Shown piece after piece: positions 32,700 through 43,727 of a stretch of DNA of 64,000 nucleotides (position 1 is the first letter of the stretch; the number at the start of each line of letters is the position of its first letter). The stretch comes from Hemicordylus capensis. Its lineage: Eukaryota; Chordata; Lepidosauria; Squamata; Cordylidae. The notes below the pieces were generated by a model. It was not told the origin of the DNA and made no database searches. It worked only from the letters and a program-made list of their open reading frames with translations. The translations under genes were made by a program, and so were the position numbers. The DNA is taken from NCBI RefSeq assembly GCF_027244095.1, contig NC_069659.1:90579501-90643500 (forward strand). The letters are read 5' to 3'.

Positions 32700-35230
32700 T
32701 GTGTGTCTCTTCCACACCTCACTCCCCCCACCCTGCTATTTTCCATCTCACTGACTCACATTCCTGTAAGGATCACAACCATTGGAGGGAGCTTCTGGGC
32801 TGGGAAGAACTGAACTTTTGGTTAATGCAATGACTGTTAATACAAAACTGGAGACTCTTTAATTGCAGTTTTTCCTTGTTGCCAGGGTGGGCACAGCCCA
32901 CCATAGAGGAGCCTTCCTTGCTCCAAACGTCTGCCTCCATTTGCTGTGATATCTCTCCTGTTATGTAGCAGCAGCAGGGCAAAGAGGAGTTTGTTTTTCC
33001 TCTCTTTCGCTTTTCCTTCCTGTCCACTTTTTATACCTATAAGAAAATAAACATGCAAAATACGTGTGCAAAAAAGATTTTAAACATGAAATGCAGGATA
33101 CTGATTTTGGCTAATATATTCCACATGGACTGAGCAAGTAGTTATATTCATTTACATTTACCAGACCAGAGCAAATTTTGTGCTCCTGTAACAGCCTGTG
33201 TATTTGGAGCTGCTTCTATCATGAGTGTATGAGAGAATTGTTTTTCTATTAGATTATATTCTCAAATATTCTTTGTTTCAAGGCAATCTGAGAAAGAAGA
33301 AACTCACCGTGCTATTGTGCATTCACAAACTAGTTATATTATTCAGTTTAAGTTTATGGCAACTATTCATATTAAATTTTAACTGTATTCACTTTTGAAT
33401 ATCGACCATAAACAAGACTTGCTCAAGGATATTTACAACCTCACATAACTAAATACCAAAGCAGATTTAATTTGGTTGTAAAACAAACATTAATAAAAGC
33501 AATCTACTGCAGCATACCACTCAGCAATAAACTGTGAAGTCCCTAGAGTCCTTTGCATTTTCCTTACACTTCCCTTTACATTGGCACCTCAGCAATCGCC
33601 TAGTATGGGGTTCGATATGGGTCTAGTTACTCCAGATTTAGACAGAGTCCCTCTAATACACACAACACATACGGTAGTTCTTGCTGTTGTGCACTGTCTC
33701 TTTAAAAGGCTGTCCCAGAAGGCCTCAGGATGAGACAGGCTATGTGAGGAACTAGCGGAAAAAGTTTCACTTTTGCAGCTGAGGTCTGTATGAGTGGTTG
33801 AGCCTGTACAATCTCCTTAGGGCCCTAGATGGACAAGGAACAAAAGACAGTGCTGACATTTTTTTTCACCAATCTAACTCCAACTTCTCTATCTTGGGCC
33901 TTTCCAGTGAGTTGTAAGCAATACATAGTTGAGTTATTGGAAGACATATAGCATGTGTTGCTGTTCTTACATATCCCAACAACTGCTAGCCACCGTGTAG
34001 TGACCAGCCAGCCTTCCCCTAAAGAGTTAACCAGAAGTGAACCCTGTCCTGACTAACAGGCTGGTGAACTCCAAAGTTCAGCCAAGCAGCACACCAGGTG
34101 GGTGGGGCCTAGAGAGCCATACGGAGGAAGATAAGATTATTTGCTTAGAAGACTGGGGGGTGTGAGCAAGACATGTGGCCGTGGAGTTTGGCTGCAGACC
34201 TTGGAAAATAGGACTGCAGGGGCTTGATTCTCAACCAGGGTTTTGGTCAGTTCAAGACAAAGGAAGCCAGGGCTTTGGCTTTGGGAAGTTTAGTCTAAGG
34301 AAAGTTTGTTTAGTCAGACTTTGCATCAGATTTTCAGTTTCTTTTCTGTGTGTTTTGCATATTCCTGATACTGGTCTATTATTGTTTATCTGTAATGTAA
34401 CTAAACTAAGAAACACTAGCCTTCGCCCATCTAGCCAGGGTGTTCAGGGAGGGTCAAACTCTTTGATAAAGGGTGGTGGTGGCAGCAGCCATTTTTGAAA
34501 CTACCAGAAATACAGGAAAGTTTTAGGAATAGCCTTTGCAAGAAAGCCTTGCAGGGATGAGTCAGCATTTCTTTCCCTCACATGAGCTTGCTCTGAGACA
34601 AAGGCTATAATCCCCTACACACCGAATGAATGATAGAAACACTTATTGTCAGTAGTAGTTATTTTGGTTTGGGAGCTTTTCAGACTAGTTGAGCAGCAAA
34701 ATGCCTCCATTCAGGCAAGTCGCATTCAAAACGTAAACAGCAGTGGGAGCAGTCTCGTGGAAACGAAGAACCTGAAAAAACAGCAACTTTTTTACACCAG
34801 ATATAAGACATCCTAGCTCTGTATCACAGCGATTAAATTCAAAAGACATTGGAAATATGAACTGCACCCTGCTGTCCGCATAGGGACTGCAGTGTCACAA
34901 CGCAGGAAGTGTGGAAGCACACTTCCAAGATACGATGTGACTCCGTTGCAGGGTCTAATCTGGAAAATGCCCCTGAAAACTTACTTGTGCTACCAACACT
35001 GCCAGCTTCTAAATTCAAACCTACCTTGCCCAAAGGATAATCATATTATTTCTAAGAAATTTGACTGAAAAGGCAAAGTTGCTATGTGTGATCTCACTCA
35101 GAAAAATTATATTGCTCACATGGAATGAGATAAGCCGTGTAGAATGGCTTGCTACACAACACTGTTTCACTTAACCAAGAGACCCAAAGTATATGAAATA
35201 ATAATGAATAAATGAAAAGCAAAATGTTGG
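32700..35230. other. intergenic, mostly unrecognised
   Basis: No coding exon identified. 33980-34560 is GC-richer and could be a degraded repeat, but I cannot assign it. 34640-34990 also looks repeat-like without a family match. Confidence 0.45.
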
Positions 35231-35234
35231 CTGA

Positions 35235-35312
35235 CATGATGCATCAGTGCATCATGATGCATCAGTGTATCATGATGCATCAGTGTATCATGACATGATG
35301 CATCAGTGTAAA
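35235..35312 (+). repeat. short minisatellite with ATGATGCATCAGTG core
   Basis: Four imperfect tandem units of about 20 bases (CATGATGCATCAGTGTAT), ending about 25 bases before the hAT element at 35344. Confidence 0.85.
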
Positions 35313-35335
35313 AGGGGCTGTTGGTCCACAGGAAA

Positions 35336-36016
35336 GTTCCAAGTAGAGATGTGCATGAACCTGTTCAGAGGCCCTTTTACGGGCCTCCAAACAGGTTTGA
35401 ACATGGAGCTGGTTCGAAGTTCTACGCCGGCAGGGGTGCTGCTTTAAGGGCGGGGCAGGGTGCACTTACCCCTCCCGCTGCTTTTCCTCCGCTGGCGCTC
35501 GTTGCTGGTAAAAACCTTCAGGGCGGCAGTGTACCTCCCTGCCGCCCCTTCCCCCTCCTCAGCCGGAAGTGGCCAGAAGTACTGGGTGAGTGTGTGCACA
35601 TGACGTGCACGCATGCGCATGCGATGTGCGCATGCGCACTCGGTACTTCTGACCACTTCCAGCTGAGGAGGGGGAAGGAGCGGCAGGGAGATACGCTGCC
35701 ACCTTGAAGGTTTTTACCAGCAATGATTTCTGGCAGGGGGAAAGCGGCGGGAGGCGGGGGCGTAGCTATAATTGAGCGAAAGGGTTCAAAGAACACGGGC
35801 CCCCAGCTCATGAGGGCCCTCCAGGTCCACCTATTTTCTTCATTATCTTCCTCACTCTGGGTGGGGCCGCCAGAGAGAGGGATGAATTTAGCCCCCCTCT
35901 CCCCTAGCTAGGTCCCTGGCGGGAGGGGAAAGTGCACCCTCCCCCACCCTTAAAGCAGCATCCCCACCGGCATCGAACCACCCTGCCATGGTTGCATGCA
36001 CATCCCTAGTTCCAAG
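35336..36016. mobile_element. complete foldback hAT-type element with exact 8-bp target duplication
   Basis: Element 35344-36008 starts TAGAGATGTGCATGAACC and ends GTTGCATGCACATCCCTA. It is flanked by GTTCCAAG at 35336-35343 and 36009-36016, a perfect 8-bp duplication. The interior is a GC-rich inverted repeat: TGCTGGTAAAAACCTTCAGG pairs with CTTGAAGGTTTTTACCAGCA, around a CpG-rich centre near 35615. A second, 164-bp element lies in the right arm. No transposase. It is inserted in a 5S-headed SINE, whose 3' body continues at 36009. Confidence 0.9.
35747..35926. mobile_element. nested 164-bp hAT-type MITE (CAGGG ends)
   Basis: Element 35755-35918 with inverted ends CGGGGGCGTAGCTA and TAGCTAGGTCCCTG. 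It is flanked by GCGGGAGG at 35747-35754 and 35919-35926, exact. The same family as 48616-48864. Confidence 0.88.
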
Positions 36017-36165
36017 TTCCCTCCCTGGCATCTCTAAGATAGGGCTGAGAGAGACTCCTGCCTGCAGTCTTGGAGAAGCCACTGCCAGTTTGTGTAGGCA
36101 ATACTAAGCTAGATGGAGCAATTGTCTAACTCAGTATTGGTTGCTTCCTACGTTCCTAGGAAACC
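36009..36165 (+). repeat. 5S-headed SINE, 3' body only
   Basis: TTCCAAGTTCCCTCCCTGGC, then ATAGGGCTGAGAGAG and CTCAGTATTGGTTGCTTCCT. The head is not recognisable left of the hAT insertion. Confidence 0.75.
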
Positions 36166-36829
36166 TCTAGTGTCAATGGCCCTGTGGCAATGGACCGTTA
36201 AGCAGCTGAGTGAGCGCAGGGGAGGGGGGAAATTATGCAAGTGGAAAAGGCTTTTGGAGATATGGGAGAAAAGCAAAAATAGGCTGTTCATGGGCTGTCT
36301 CTGCAGTCCTTCTTATGAAGAGCTGCATCATGTGGATCACTGTCTCTTTAGCTTGCCATAGGTAACATAGGCAGGTAGTTACAAGAGATGCACGGCATGA
36401 AGTCCATTTCCATCTGTCTCTCTGGTCAAGAGCTGCTGCCACATGTAATTTCATGAGCATCGCTTTTGATAGCTCCAGCTAAAGAAAACTGGACAAAATG
36501 TTCAATATATGAGGAAATCTGACTGAACTCCCAAGGGCACAACGTGATCCAAGCAGAGGTGCTGTTATGCCTGGACTTCCGGGGCTGAAATCCAGGGCCT
36601 CCACAGCCCCCCGCCCCCCGCATCTTTAGTCTGTTCTGGGTGGTGTGGTTTCCTGGTGGAGCATAATTATGTTTAATTTGCGGGGGGGGGGGTGCCTCCA
36701 AAGGCCTTTAGGTCCAGGCTCCAAAATTACCTAGGTGCACCTCTGGATCCGAGAAGGTCGAACAGTACACCAGCACAAATGTAAGCTTGCCCCAGGTCCC
36801 TTCCGCACCAGGACTCTTGAGCGCTGTCT

Positions 36830-37074
36830 TTATTATTATTATTTTTATTATTATTTTTACATTTATTTCCTGCTCTTCCTCCAAGGAGGCCAGAGCGGTG
36901 TACTACATGAAAGAGAAAGTTTCTCTTTCACAACAACCCTGTGAAGTAGGTTAGGCTGAGAGAGAAGTGACTGGCCCAGAGTCACCCAGCTAGTTTTATG
37001 GCTGAATGGGGATTTGAACTCGGGTCTCCCCGGTCCTAGGCCAGCACTCTAACCACTACACCACGCTGGCTCTC
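36830..37074 (-). repeat. tRNA-derived squamate SINE (ACA-type), reverse orientation
   Basis: From the right end in reverse: AGAGCCAGCGTGGTGTAGTG, a box B inside GGTTCAAATCC-type sequence, and GGCTGAGAGAGAAGTGACTG in + sense. Ends in an (ATT)n-type run. Same family as 40627 and 55533. Confidence 0.85.
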
Positions 37075-37629
37075 CCACCATGCTGTCTTTAGCACAAGGT
37101 ACTGCTTCTCCACACAATCAGCTGAAATGAGTTTTATCATTGGGATTCTGCACAGAATTTAATACGCGACTTATTTATATCCTGGGTTTTTTTAGCTGAC
37201 TAGTTTCTGAAGCGGCTACGAGTAGGCAGCCCTCCTGGCCCATCTACAACCCCTTCTGCTGAAACTATAGTGGCAAAAAAGCTTGAACTTTGTTTTGTAA
37301 CTTCTAAACAAATATTTTTACTAGCATGTTTATGCTTCAGTGAAAAAATAAAGTTGTAAAAAGCACTCTCATCAATCCCGTGTCTGATTGGATGCTTTTT
37401 ACGACAAGAATATATATATTTTAATCCCATTTATGCACGTTGGAATTTCCTTTCAATCTGACTGACTACAACGTTCTGCCTTGGAGGTGAAGGTCGCCAC
37501 AAAATAATCTCTCATTTTGCTGCAACGTCCGTTGTTGCCAGCAGGTGGAACTAGAGACATGCCCAAACTTACGTTATTGGAATGTACCATCTTACTGTGG
37601 GGAGGCGGGGTGTGTCTTTGAGTCCACCA

Positions 37630-37735
37630 ACTTTGCCTCCACCCCCCCATATTTTTTGGACTACAGCTCCCATCATCCCCAGACGCAGTGTCCAATAGCC
37701 AAGGATAATGGGAGTTGTAGGCCAACATCTGCGGA
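37630..37735. repeat. hAT-type MITE fragment
   Basis: GACTACAGCTCCCATCATCC, then GGATAATGGGAGTTGTAGGC gives an imperfect inverted repeat like the interior of the MITEs at 2280 and 45115. Ends and duplication not resolved. Confidence 0.55.
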
Positions 37736-37859
37736 AGAGCAGCCCTGGAGTAGGTTAACATTCACATGTTCAGGCCAATAAGTTAGTCGGGTTGGACTTG
37801 AATAAAATATGCGGACGAACTTCTTTAACCGCATTGCGGAGGAAATGGATCCATGTACA

Positions 37860-38161
37860 TGTTAAAACTCTTATCTTTTTCTTCCCGGCGCCCACCGTGC
37901 AATGGTACCACCCAGCCTGGCTGAAGGCTGGAGTAGTAGAGGAGTTGTAGTATCACTTTCTATAACCCAGTCAGTCACCATAGCGACGGGCTATTCCATT
38001 CTCTTCTCTCTCCTCCCTCCCCTTTAGCCTCCGCCCTCCGGCAGCGCCCCGCCCCGCCCCGCTTTGGGACACGTCGCAGCGACCGAAGCTTCAGCAGCGC
38101 CTTCCCACCGCGGGAGCAGCAGCAGGGCATTTATTGCTATCTTCTTCTTCTTCTTCAGGTG
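37860..38161 (+). promoter_or_regulatory. DOP1B: DOP1B GC-rich promoter and noncoding exon 1
   Basis: A CpG-rich block with tandem CGCCCCGCCCCGCCCCGC (Sp1-type) at 38044-38061 is followed by GC-rich sequence to TTCTTCAGGTG, then GTAAGTAGG, a strong donor at 38162. It lies on the strand of and 5.4 kb upstream of DOP1B coding exon 2. The transcription start is not visible. That exon 1 is noncoding is inferred, because the start codon is in the next exon. Confidence 0.65.
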
Positions 38162-39904
38162 GTAAGTAGGGAAGATGGAGGGGGTGGTCAGCTCAGCTGC
38201 TTCTCTATTGAGAACGTCTTCTTTGTGGCGCTTCCAGTTCTTTTCCCTTCCCGTCTTTTTGTGTGCATGGTGGCAGTGAAGGAGAGGCAATAGGGTTTTC
38301 TTGTGAGGAATGCCCCCACCTCTCTCTCCTTGCAGAGGACACTTTTTCCCCCAGTGCCCAATGAGATTAAACTTCCTCTCCTTCAGATAATGGGAATATA
38401 TACAGTGGAAGGGAGAAACAAAGCAATTAGTTCCTCCCCCACCTCTTTGGAAAGCCTTTCCTCCATTTACGGTATATCATCCGCAAGGTCCATTAGCTTC
38501 AATTTCTAATGATATCTAAACCAGATGAGCGATGTAACTCTCTCCCCCCCCTCCCAGTTCTAGGTAATATGCATGCATACGTACATACATGTATGTTTTT
38601 CACAGTTTCTGAAAATTCAACAGGTTATGTCCTGCCCCTAGGTGTTTCTCTAGCTGGGTGTTGTACCAGCTCTTATGTTGATATTGCTCGTGTTTGCTAT
38701 GTAGGAGCAGCAAAGGAGGAGAGGGCGGTGGGAAGGCTCATGCTGCATCGATTATGCAGTATCTTTTTCTACCTCACCTTATTTACACACGGTTTTGTGC
38801 CTGTTTAGTATAGTACAGCTGAAATTAAAAAAAAACCGGGGGCTGAGGAGGAGAGGAAATGTCTAGGTTGTTGAGAAAACGGCTTTTTTTTCAGTCTCTG
38901 TAAAACAGGCTCTCTAGTACTGATTTCTGTTGGGGAATGGATCTCTGCCACTGCAGTCTTTCCCTTTCTGTAAGCAACATGGAGAGGAGAAAAAATATAT
39001 TGCAATTATGTTTGGAAGAACATCCTATTGTATACTGTTGAAAAAGTGTATTTTGCAATGGACTAAAAGCTGTATTTTAAAAAAAATCAAATGTGAGGTG
39101 ACTTTTTGTATGTGTGCATTTTGTTCTGTATGTTGTTTTTCTTCTTGATTTTTTTTCAGGGAAAGATATTGCTAGCCCTGTGGTTTCTTGTTCACATACA
39201 GAGCTGCCACAATTGGATAGCAATCCCCCAAAGCACCATGTCTATAGTGGGTGGGAGAATCTGGAATAGCTCGATAAAAACTAGACTTTGTTCCTGTGCC
39301 TTTAGTTGTTCTAAGGAAGAATCTTGGCACATGCTTCTCATGGTACAAGGTTCCATTTAGTGTCAGAAACTGCAGCTGATGAAAACTGAAGCTTTTGTTT
39401 TATTGTTTGAGGTGCAGGAACCCTATCTAAGATGTAATCTGGTAATGACTGCCAAGCTGCCAGTGAATCTGTGGGCACTGTAGTAAGCAGGACTATTAAT
39501 ATCAGAGTTCAGGTTTAGAGGATGCAAGGGTTATAGAGGTACCAAAATGAAATCCATTACGCTTTCAGTGAAAGGAGGTTTCATCTGGATTTAGGTCAAA
39601 TCCCAAAACATGTATTCTGTATTCTTGTTTTAGGTGCAGCTTTGTCCATATAATTGCTTGTTTACACAGCCCTTGACTAGGAACGCTGCTGTCTGCTTTC
39701 CAGGAGTCATTTAGAAGGATGCAGTTGTCCCAGATGACTGTGTGCAGAGCTCTGTAGCCTGCATACATGAGCTTTTAAATTCTCCCACTTTCCTTCCCAG
39801 TCTTCTAGCTAGATTCTGGGAGGTTATCATCTGGGTTTCCATGTAGTTTGACCCCAATATTCCCATCTGTATTCTCTCTTCCTTGACTCCCTCTTGCCAT
39901 CTGA

Positions 39905-40180
39905 ATACATTATTATCAAACTTGTTTACCACCCCAAACTTCTGTCTTTGGACAGTTTACAACACTATAAAACAAGTTAAAACACAGAAAATAAAACCCT
40001 TAAAGCAATTTAAACCCACGGTCAAATTAAAAAGCTTGGGTACTTTTTAAAAGTTGTCAGAGATGGGGAGGCTCTTATTTAAGCAGGGAGTGTATTTCAG
40101 AGTCTCGGGCAGCAACAGAGAAGGCCTGGCCATCAGATGAGTTGCTGGCAACTGTAGACAAGCATCTCCATTCATTCATT
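39905..40180 (-). repeat. LINE 3' end fragment, reverse orientation
   Basis: TGTTTACCACCCCAAACTTC, then GACAGTTTACAACACTATAA and TTAAAGCAATTTAAACCC. Typical reverse of an L2-type tail and 3' UTR. Confidence 0.55.
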
Positions 40181-40284
40181 CATTCACTCATTCTCTCTGG
40201 CATATGCATTAATATGTAAAACAATACTCCTCAGTATGCCTAACTTCCAGATGCTTAGGAAACCTTTTGCAAAGGCCCTGTGTT

Positions 40285-40478
40285 GTACTGTGATATTATG
40301 TAGGAAGCTGTCATACCATTGGTCCATCTAGCGTGCTCAGTACTGTCTACTCTGACTGGCAGTGGTTCTCCAAGGTTTTGGGCTGGAGTCTTTCCTACCT
40401 GGAGGTGGATCGGGACTTTCTGCATGTAAAGCACATGCTCTACCACGGAGCTACAGCCTCGTCCCCATATTGATTTTA
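40285..40478 (-). repeat. tRNA-headed SINE sharing the 5S-SINE body, reverse orientation
   Basis: In reverse the element starts GGCTGTAGCTCCGTGGTAGA, a tRNA box A-like sequence, instead of the 5S head. It then runs through CTTGGAGAACCACTGCCAGT and ends with the same GCTAGATGGACCAATGG and CTTCCTACAT body and tail as the 5S-headed SINEs. Confidence 0.75.
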
Positions 40479-40626
40479 TCTCTTAAGAGGGGTTAAGAAG
40501 GTAATGATATATTGGTTATATCGGTGTGACCAGAGTGCTGCATTTTTATGTGGAAGACACATTCCACATATGAATGTGGAATTCATATTCCACAGAGAGA
40601 ATTCCACTGAGGAGTTCATATTCCTC

Positions 40627-40850
40627 AGAGAGCCAGCGTGGTGTAGTGGTTAGAGTGCTGGACTAGGACCGGGGAGACCCAAGTTCAAATCCCCTTTCAG
40701 CCATGATACTTTCTGGGTGACTCTGGGCCAGTCACTTCTCTCTCAGCCTAACCTACTTCACAGGGTTGTTGTGAGAAGAAATTTAAGTATGTAGTACACC
40801 GTTCTGGCCTCCTTGGAGGAAGAGCGGGATATAAAATGTAAAAATTAATT
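40627..40850 (+). repeat. tRNA-derived squamate SINE (ACA-type)
   Basis: AGCCAGCGTGGTGTAGTGGT, box B AAGTTCAAATCCCC, and GGCCAGTCACTTCTCTCTCA. Ends GAGCGGGATATAAAATG plus AATT repeats. Confidence 0.88.
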
Positions 40851-41279
40851 TAATTAATTAATTAGACACATCAGTTCAGATATTTCTCTAGCTATAAAGT
40901 TCATTTGGTGGCCACAAGCACCATAATCTACCATATAGTACTCTGAGGACACTCCAAGAACTGCAAATTTGCTTAGAAAAGAAATTTCAATTTAAAATTG
41001 ACTCTTGGAATGAGACTGCTGTAGAGTAAAGCAGAGATCTGGAGAACTACTTTTGAACACAGCGATGGGCATTTCCAAGATTTTTTTCTCTCTTCTTTGA
41101 AAGGTAGACCCCCATGTTGTATCATGTACTTCTTGGAGTTCAAAAATAACTTGACCTGTGCCTTTTGACAGTTTAGGATCCATTGCCCTATTGGTGTAGT
41201 AACTGACTCCCTCCCACCTGCCCTACCCTTAGGGAAGCCCCCCTGCCTCTTTACTGGTAAAGGGGAATCCTCACCTTGT

Positions 41280-41482
41280 TGTTTACTAGTCGAGCTTTGA
41301 ACCAGGTCGAACTGGACTGGGCCTGGTTCGAATCTGGTTTGGATTGAGCCAGCAAAACTCATTTTATGCACATCCCTACTGTGCTGGGGTTGGATAGGAT
41401 GAGTTTCTTTCCCCATGCTAAATATAAGAGAATCACCACTTTAAAAGGTGTCTCTTTGTTCAGTTAGCAGGGATAACTGATA
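41280..41482. mobile_element. right-end hAT fragment abutting repeat X
   Basis: 41280-41378 has alternating GAACCAGG/CTGGTTCGAA motifs and ends TTTTATGCACATCCCTA like the foldback family. From 41379, TGTGCTGGGGTTGGATAGG to TTCAGTTAGCAGGG is repeat X as at 52470-52790, so the hAT element probably inserted into X. The left half of X and of the hAT element is not recognisable. Confidence 0.55.
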
Positions 41483-42139
41483 TTAAACAGACACACACTC
41501 CCTCCTAGAATAATGTGAAGTTGATAAATGTGCTCACATACAACTCCCACAACACAGTATGTTTTGTGCTTTTAATCTAAGAAATCAGCTCCTGCTATTT
41601 TGTTTGGTTTTGCTTTCATTAAGAGTTAATTAGTAACCTAGTAAGGCTTGGAGAAAATATTAATGCGCCTCCACTAACCCAAATCTTATCAATATTTTTC
41701 TATACTGATATGTGGTTAAAATAATTATTGCTACGCTTGTTTTACTAAATTCATATGGAATTAAAACATAGTGAAAAGTATGCAGTAATTGCTGACATTA
41801 AGCAAGTGAGATGTTTTAAATTATGTACATAAGAGAGAACCTTTTGCCCTGAGTTCATTGAATACAAGCAATGTATTCTTGTTTATGGTTGTTTTCAAGG
41901 GTTTTTCAAGGGTTCTGGCATTAGATATGTATAGCAGATTGGATGTGCAAATGGATGTTCTTCTGTTACTACAGATAGTTCAGAAAATACTTGATATGCC
42001 CCACAATAGTGTGTATGTTATCATCCTCTGCTATATTTGTGTTGATATGTAAAGTATACTCTGTTCATAGTCCTGACAGTATACTTAAGTATAGCGAAAA
42101 CAAATATTTTGTCACAAATTAGCTTTATGAATATTTTAT

Positions 42140-42350
42140 GAACCACATTTCAACATCAGCAAACTGTTCTGAAAGTAATTTACATTGCAAAAGGAACAGG
42201 AAAATGGCTTCTTGTTGCAGAGGGGCTCATAATCTTGAGGGACAGTTATACTGGGCGTTAACAGGAGCTGTTGCTGTTCCCCTGCTAAATACAAGAGAGC
42301 CACCACTTTAAAAAGTGCCTCTCTGCCCGGTTAGCAGGGGTTACACTTCC
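42140..42350 (+). repeat. repeat X copy
   Basis: GGGGCTCATAATCTTGAGGG, TTCCCCTGCTAAATACAAGA and CTGCCCGGTTAGCAGGGG. The CCCTGCTAA and TTAGCAGGG ends form a short inverted pair. Confidence 0.55.
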
Positions 42351-42595
42351 TAAGTTAAATATTTACAAATTGCACTTTTTCAGACTCAACTGAGTATTTG
42401 GAAATCGATATCATTGTCTGATGATTTATTGTATTACATTGTGAATTCATCTGCTAAGGGTTTCTTATATTCTGGTGTATGTTTTACGATAAATAAATAA
42501 AAACCTTAATTCAACAGAATAGTAGAGAAGTTGCTGGCCTGTAGTAAAATGTCTTTGTTAGAATGAGGACAGTTTTATATAAAAAATTGTGCTAA

Positions 42596-42690
42596 CATAT
42601 GAGATGGTGGGCCACTGTGCGAAACAGGATGCTGGACTAGATGGGCCTTCGGCCTGATCCAGCAGGGCTTTTCTTATGTTCTTATGATGC
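42596..42690 (+). repeat. CR1 LINE 3' terminus
   Basis: GGATGCTGGACTAGATGGGC, then GGCCTGATCCAGCAGGGCTT and TTCTTATGTTCTTATG. The octamer end is characteristic of CR1. Confidence 0.85.
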
Positions 42691-42841
42691 CTGTAGCACT
42701 GCTTTTTCAAATATATGCACAGCTTTTAGTGATTATTTAAGTGGTATTTTATGCTCAGAATTAGGGCATTATAGCATATGAGTGCATTTTCAATGTTTAA
42801 CATTGTATCATTTTCATTTTTAGTTAAACAATGAATGAATG

Positions 42842-43065
42842 AACATAAGAACAGCCCTGCTGGATCAGGCCCAAGGTCCATCTAGTTCAGCATTTTGTTT
42901 CGCACAGTGGCCCACCAGATGCTGCTGGAAGCCACAGGCAGTTGAGGGCATGCCCTCTCTCCTTCTGTTACTCCCCTGCAACTGGTACTCAGAGGCATCC
43001 TGCCTTTGAGGCTGGAGGTGGCCTGTAACCCTCCCTTTCAAGATTCCCTGTGAAAGTGAATAGTT
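42842..43065 (-). repeat. CR1 LINE 3' end, reverse orientation
   Basis: ACATAAGAACAGCCCTGCTG, CATCTAGTTCAGCATTTTGT and GTGGCCCACCAGATG. Faces the CR1 end 150 bp to its left. Confidence 0.85.
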
Positions 43066-43222
43066 CCCACAATGTATAGCATTTGGAGAATTGAATATAA
43101 CCTCTAAGCTTATTTCAGGTTCTTTATAGAGTTAACTTTTCATTTAGGGCATTAAAAGAAGTTAAGGTATTTTTTGCTGACTTCGGCTTTACCTCTCTCA
43201 TTAGAAGTATTTGCACATCTGT

Positions 43223-43502
43223 TTGCAAAGAATAGCCACCTTAAGTGGCGCAGCAGGGAAATGCTTGACTAACAAGCAGAAGGTTGCCCGTTCGAATCCC
43301 CACTGGTATGTTTCCGAGACTATGGGAAACACCTGTATCGGGCAGCAGTGATATAGGAAGATGCTTAAAGGCATCATCTCACATTGTGCGGGAAGAGGCA
43401 ATGGTAAACCCCTCCTGTATTCTACCAAATAAAACCATAGGGCTTTGTGGGCACCAAGAGTCGAAATTGACTTGACAGCAGGCTTCATTTATTGCAAAGA
43501 AT
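43223..43502 (+). repeat. Sauria-type SINE with 11-bp target duplication
   Basis: Element 43234-43491 between TTGCAAAGAAT at 43223-43233 and 43492-43502. Head TGGCGCAGCAGGGAAATGC, box B GTTCGAATCCCC, BovB-like tail GAGTCGAAATTGACTTGACA. It ends 65 bases before DOP1B exon 2. Confidence 0.92.
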
Positions 43503-43556
43503 GAGTTCAGTATGTCAAATGTAATGGAGATTCTTATCAGCATGCATTTCTTTTAG

Positions 43557-43727
43557 ATTCCCAGACAGCTTTGGCTATGAAAATCTAAAATGGACCCTGA
43601 AGAACAGGAGTTGCTTGCTGACTATAGATACAGAAATTATTCCTCTGCAATTGATAAAGCTTTGAGGAACTTTGAATCTTCAAGTGAATGGGCAGATCTT
43701 ATATCTTCTCTTGGAAAACTCAATAAG
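43557..43727 (+). CDS. DOP1B: DOP1B exon 2 with start codon
   Basis: Acceptor TTTCTTTTAG at 43547-43556, 33 bases of 5' UTR, ATG at 43590 and 46 codons ending LGKLNK; donor GTATGA at 43728. Confidence 0.96.

Larger units (their letters stand above)
38162..43556 (+). other. DOP1B: DOP1B intron 1
   Basis: 5.4 kb of intron inferred from the exon 1 donor and the exon 2 acceptor TTTCTTTTAG. Holds several SINEs, CR1 pieces and hAT remnants. 38170-39900 has no recognised feature. Confidence 0.6.

Noticed and set aside
40627-40700. Possible tRNA gene (box A and box B)
   Set aside because: It continues into a SINE body that recurs at 36830 and 55533, and no closed cloverleaf is needed to explain it.
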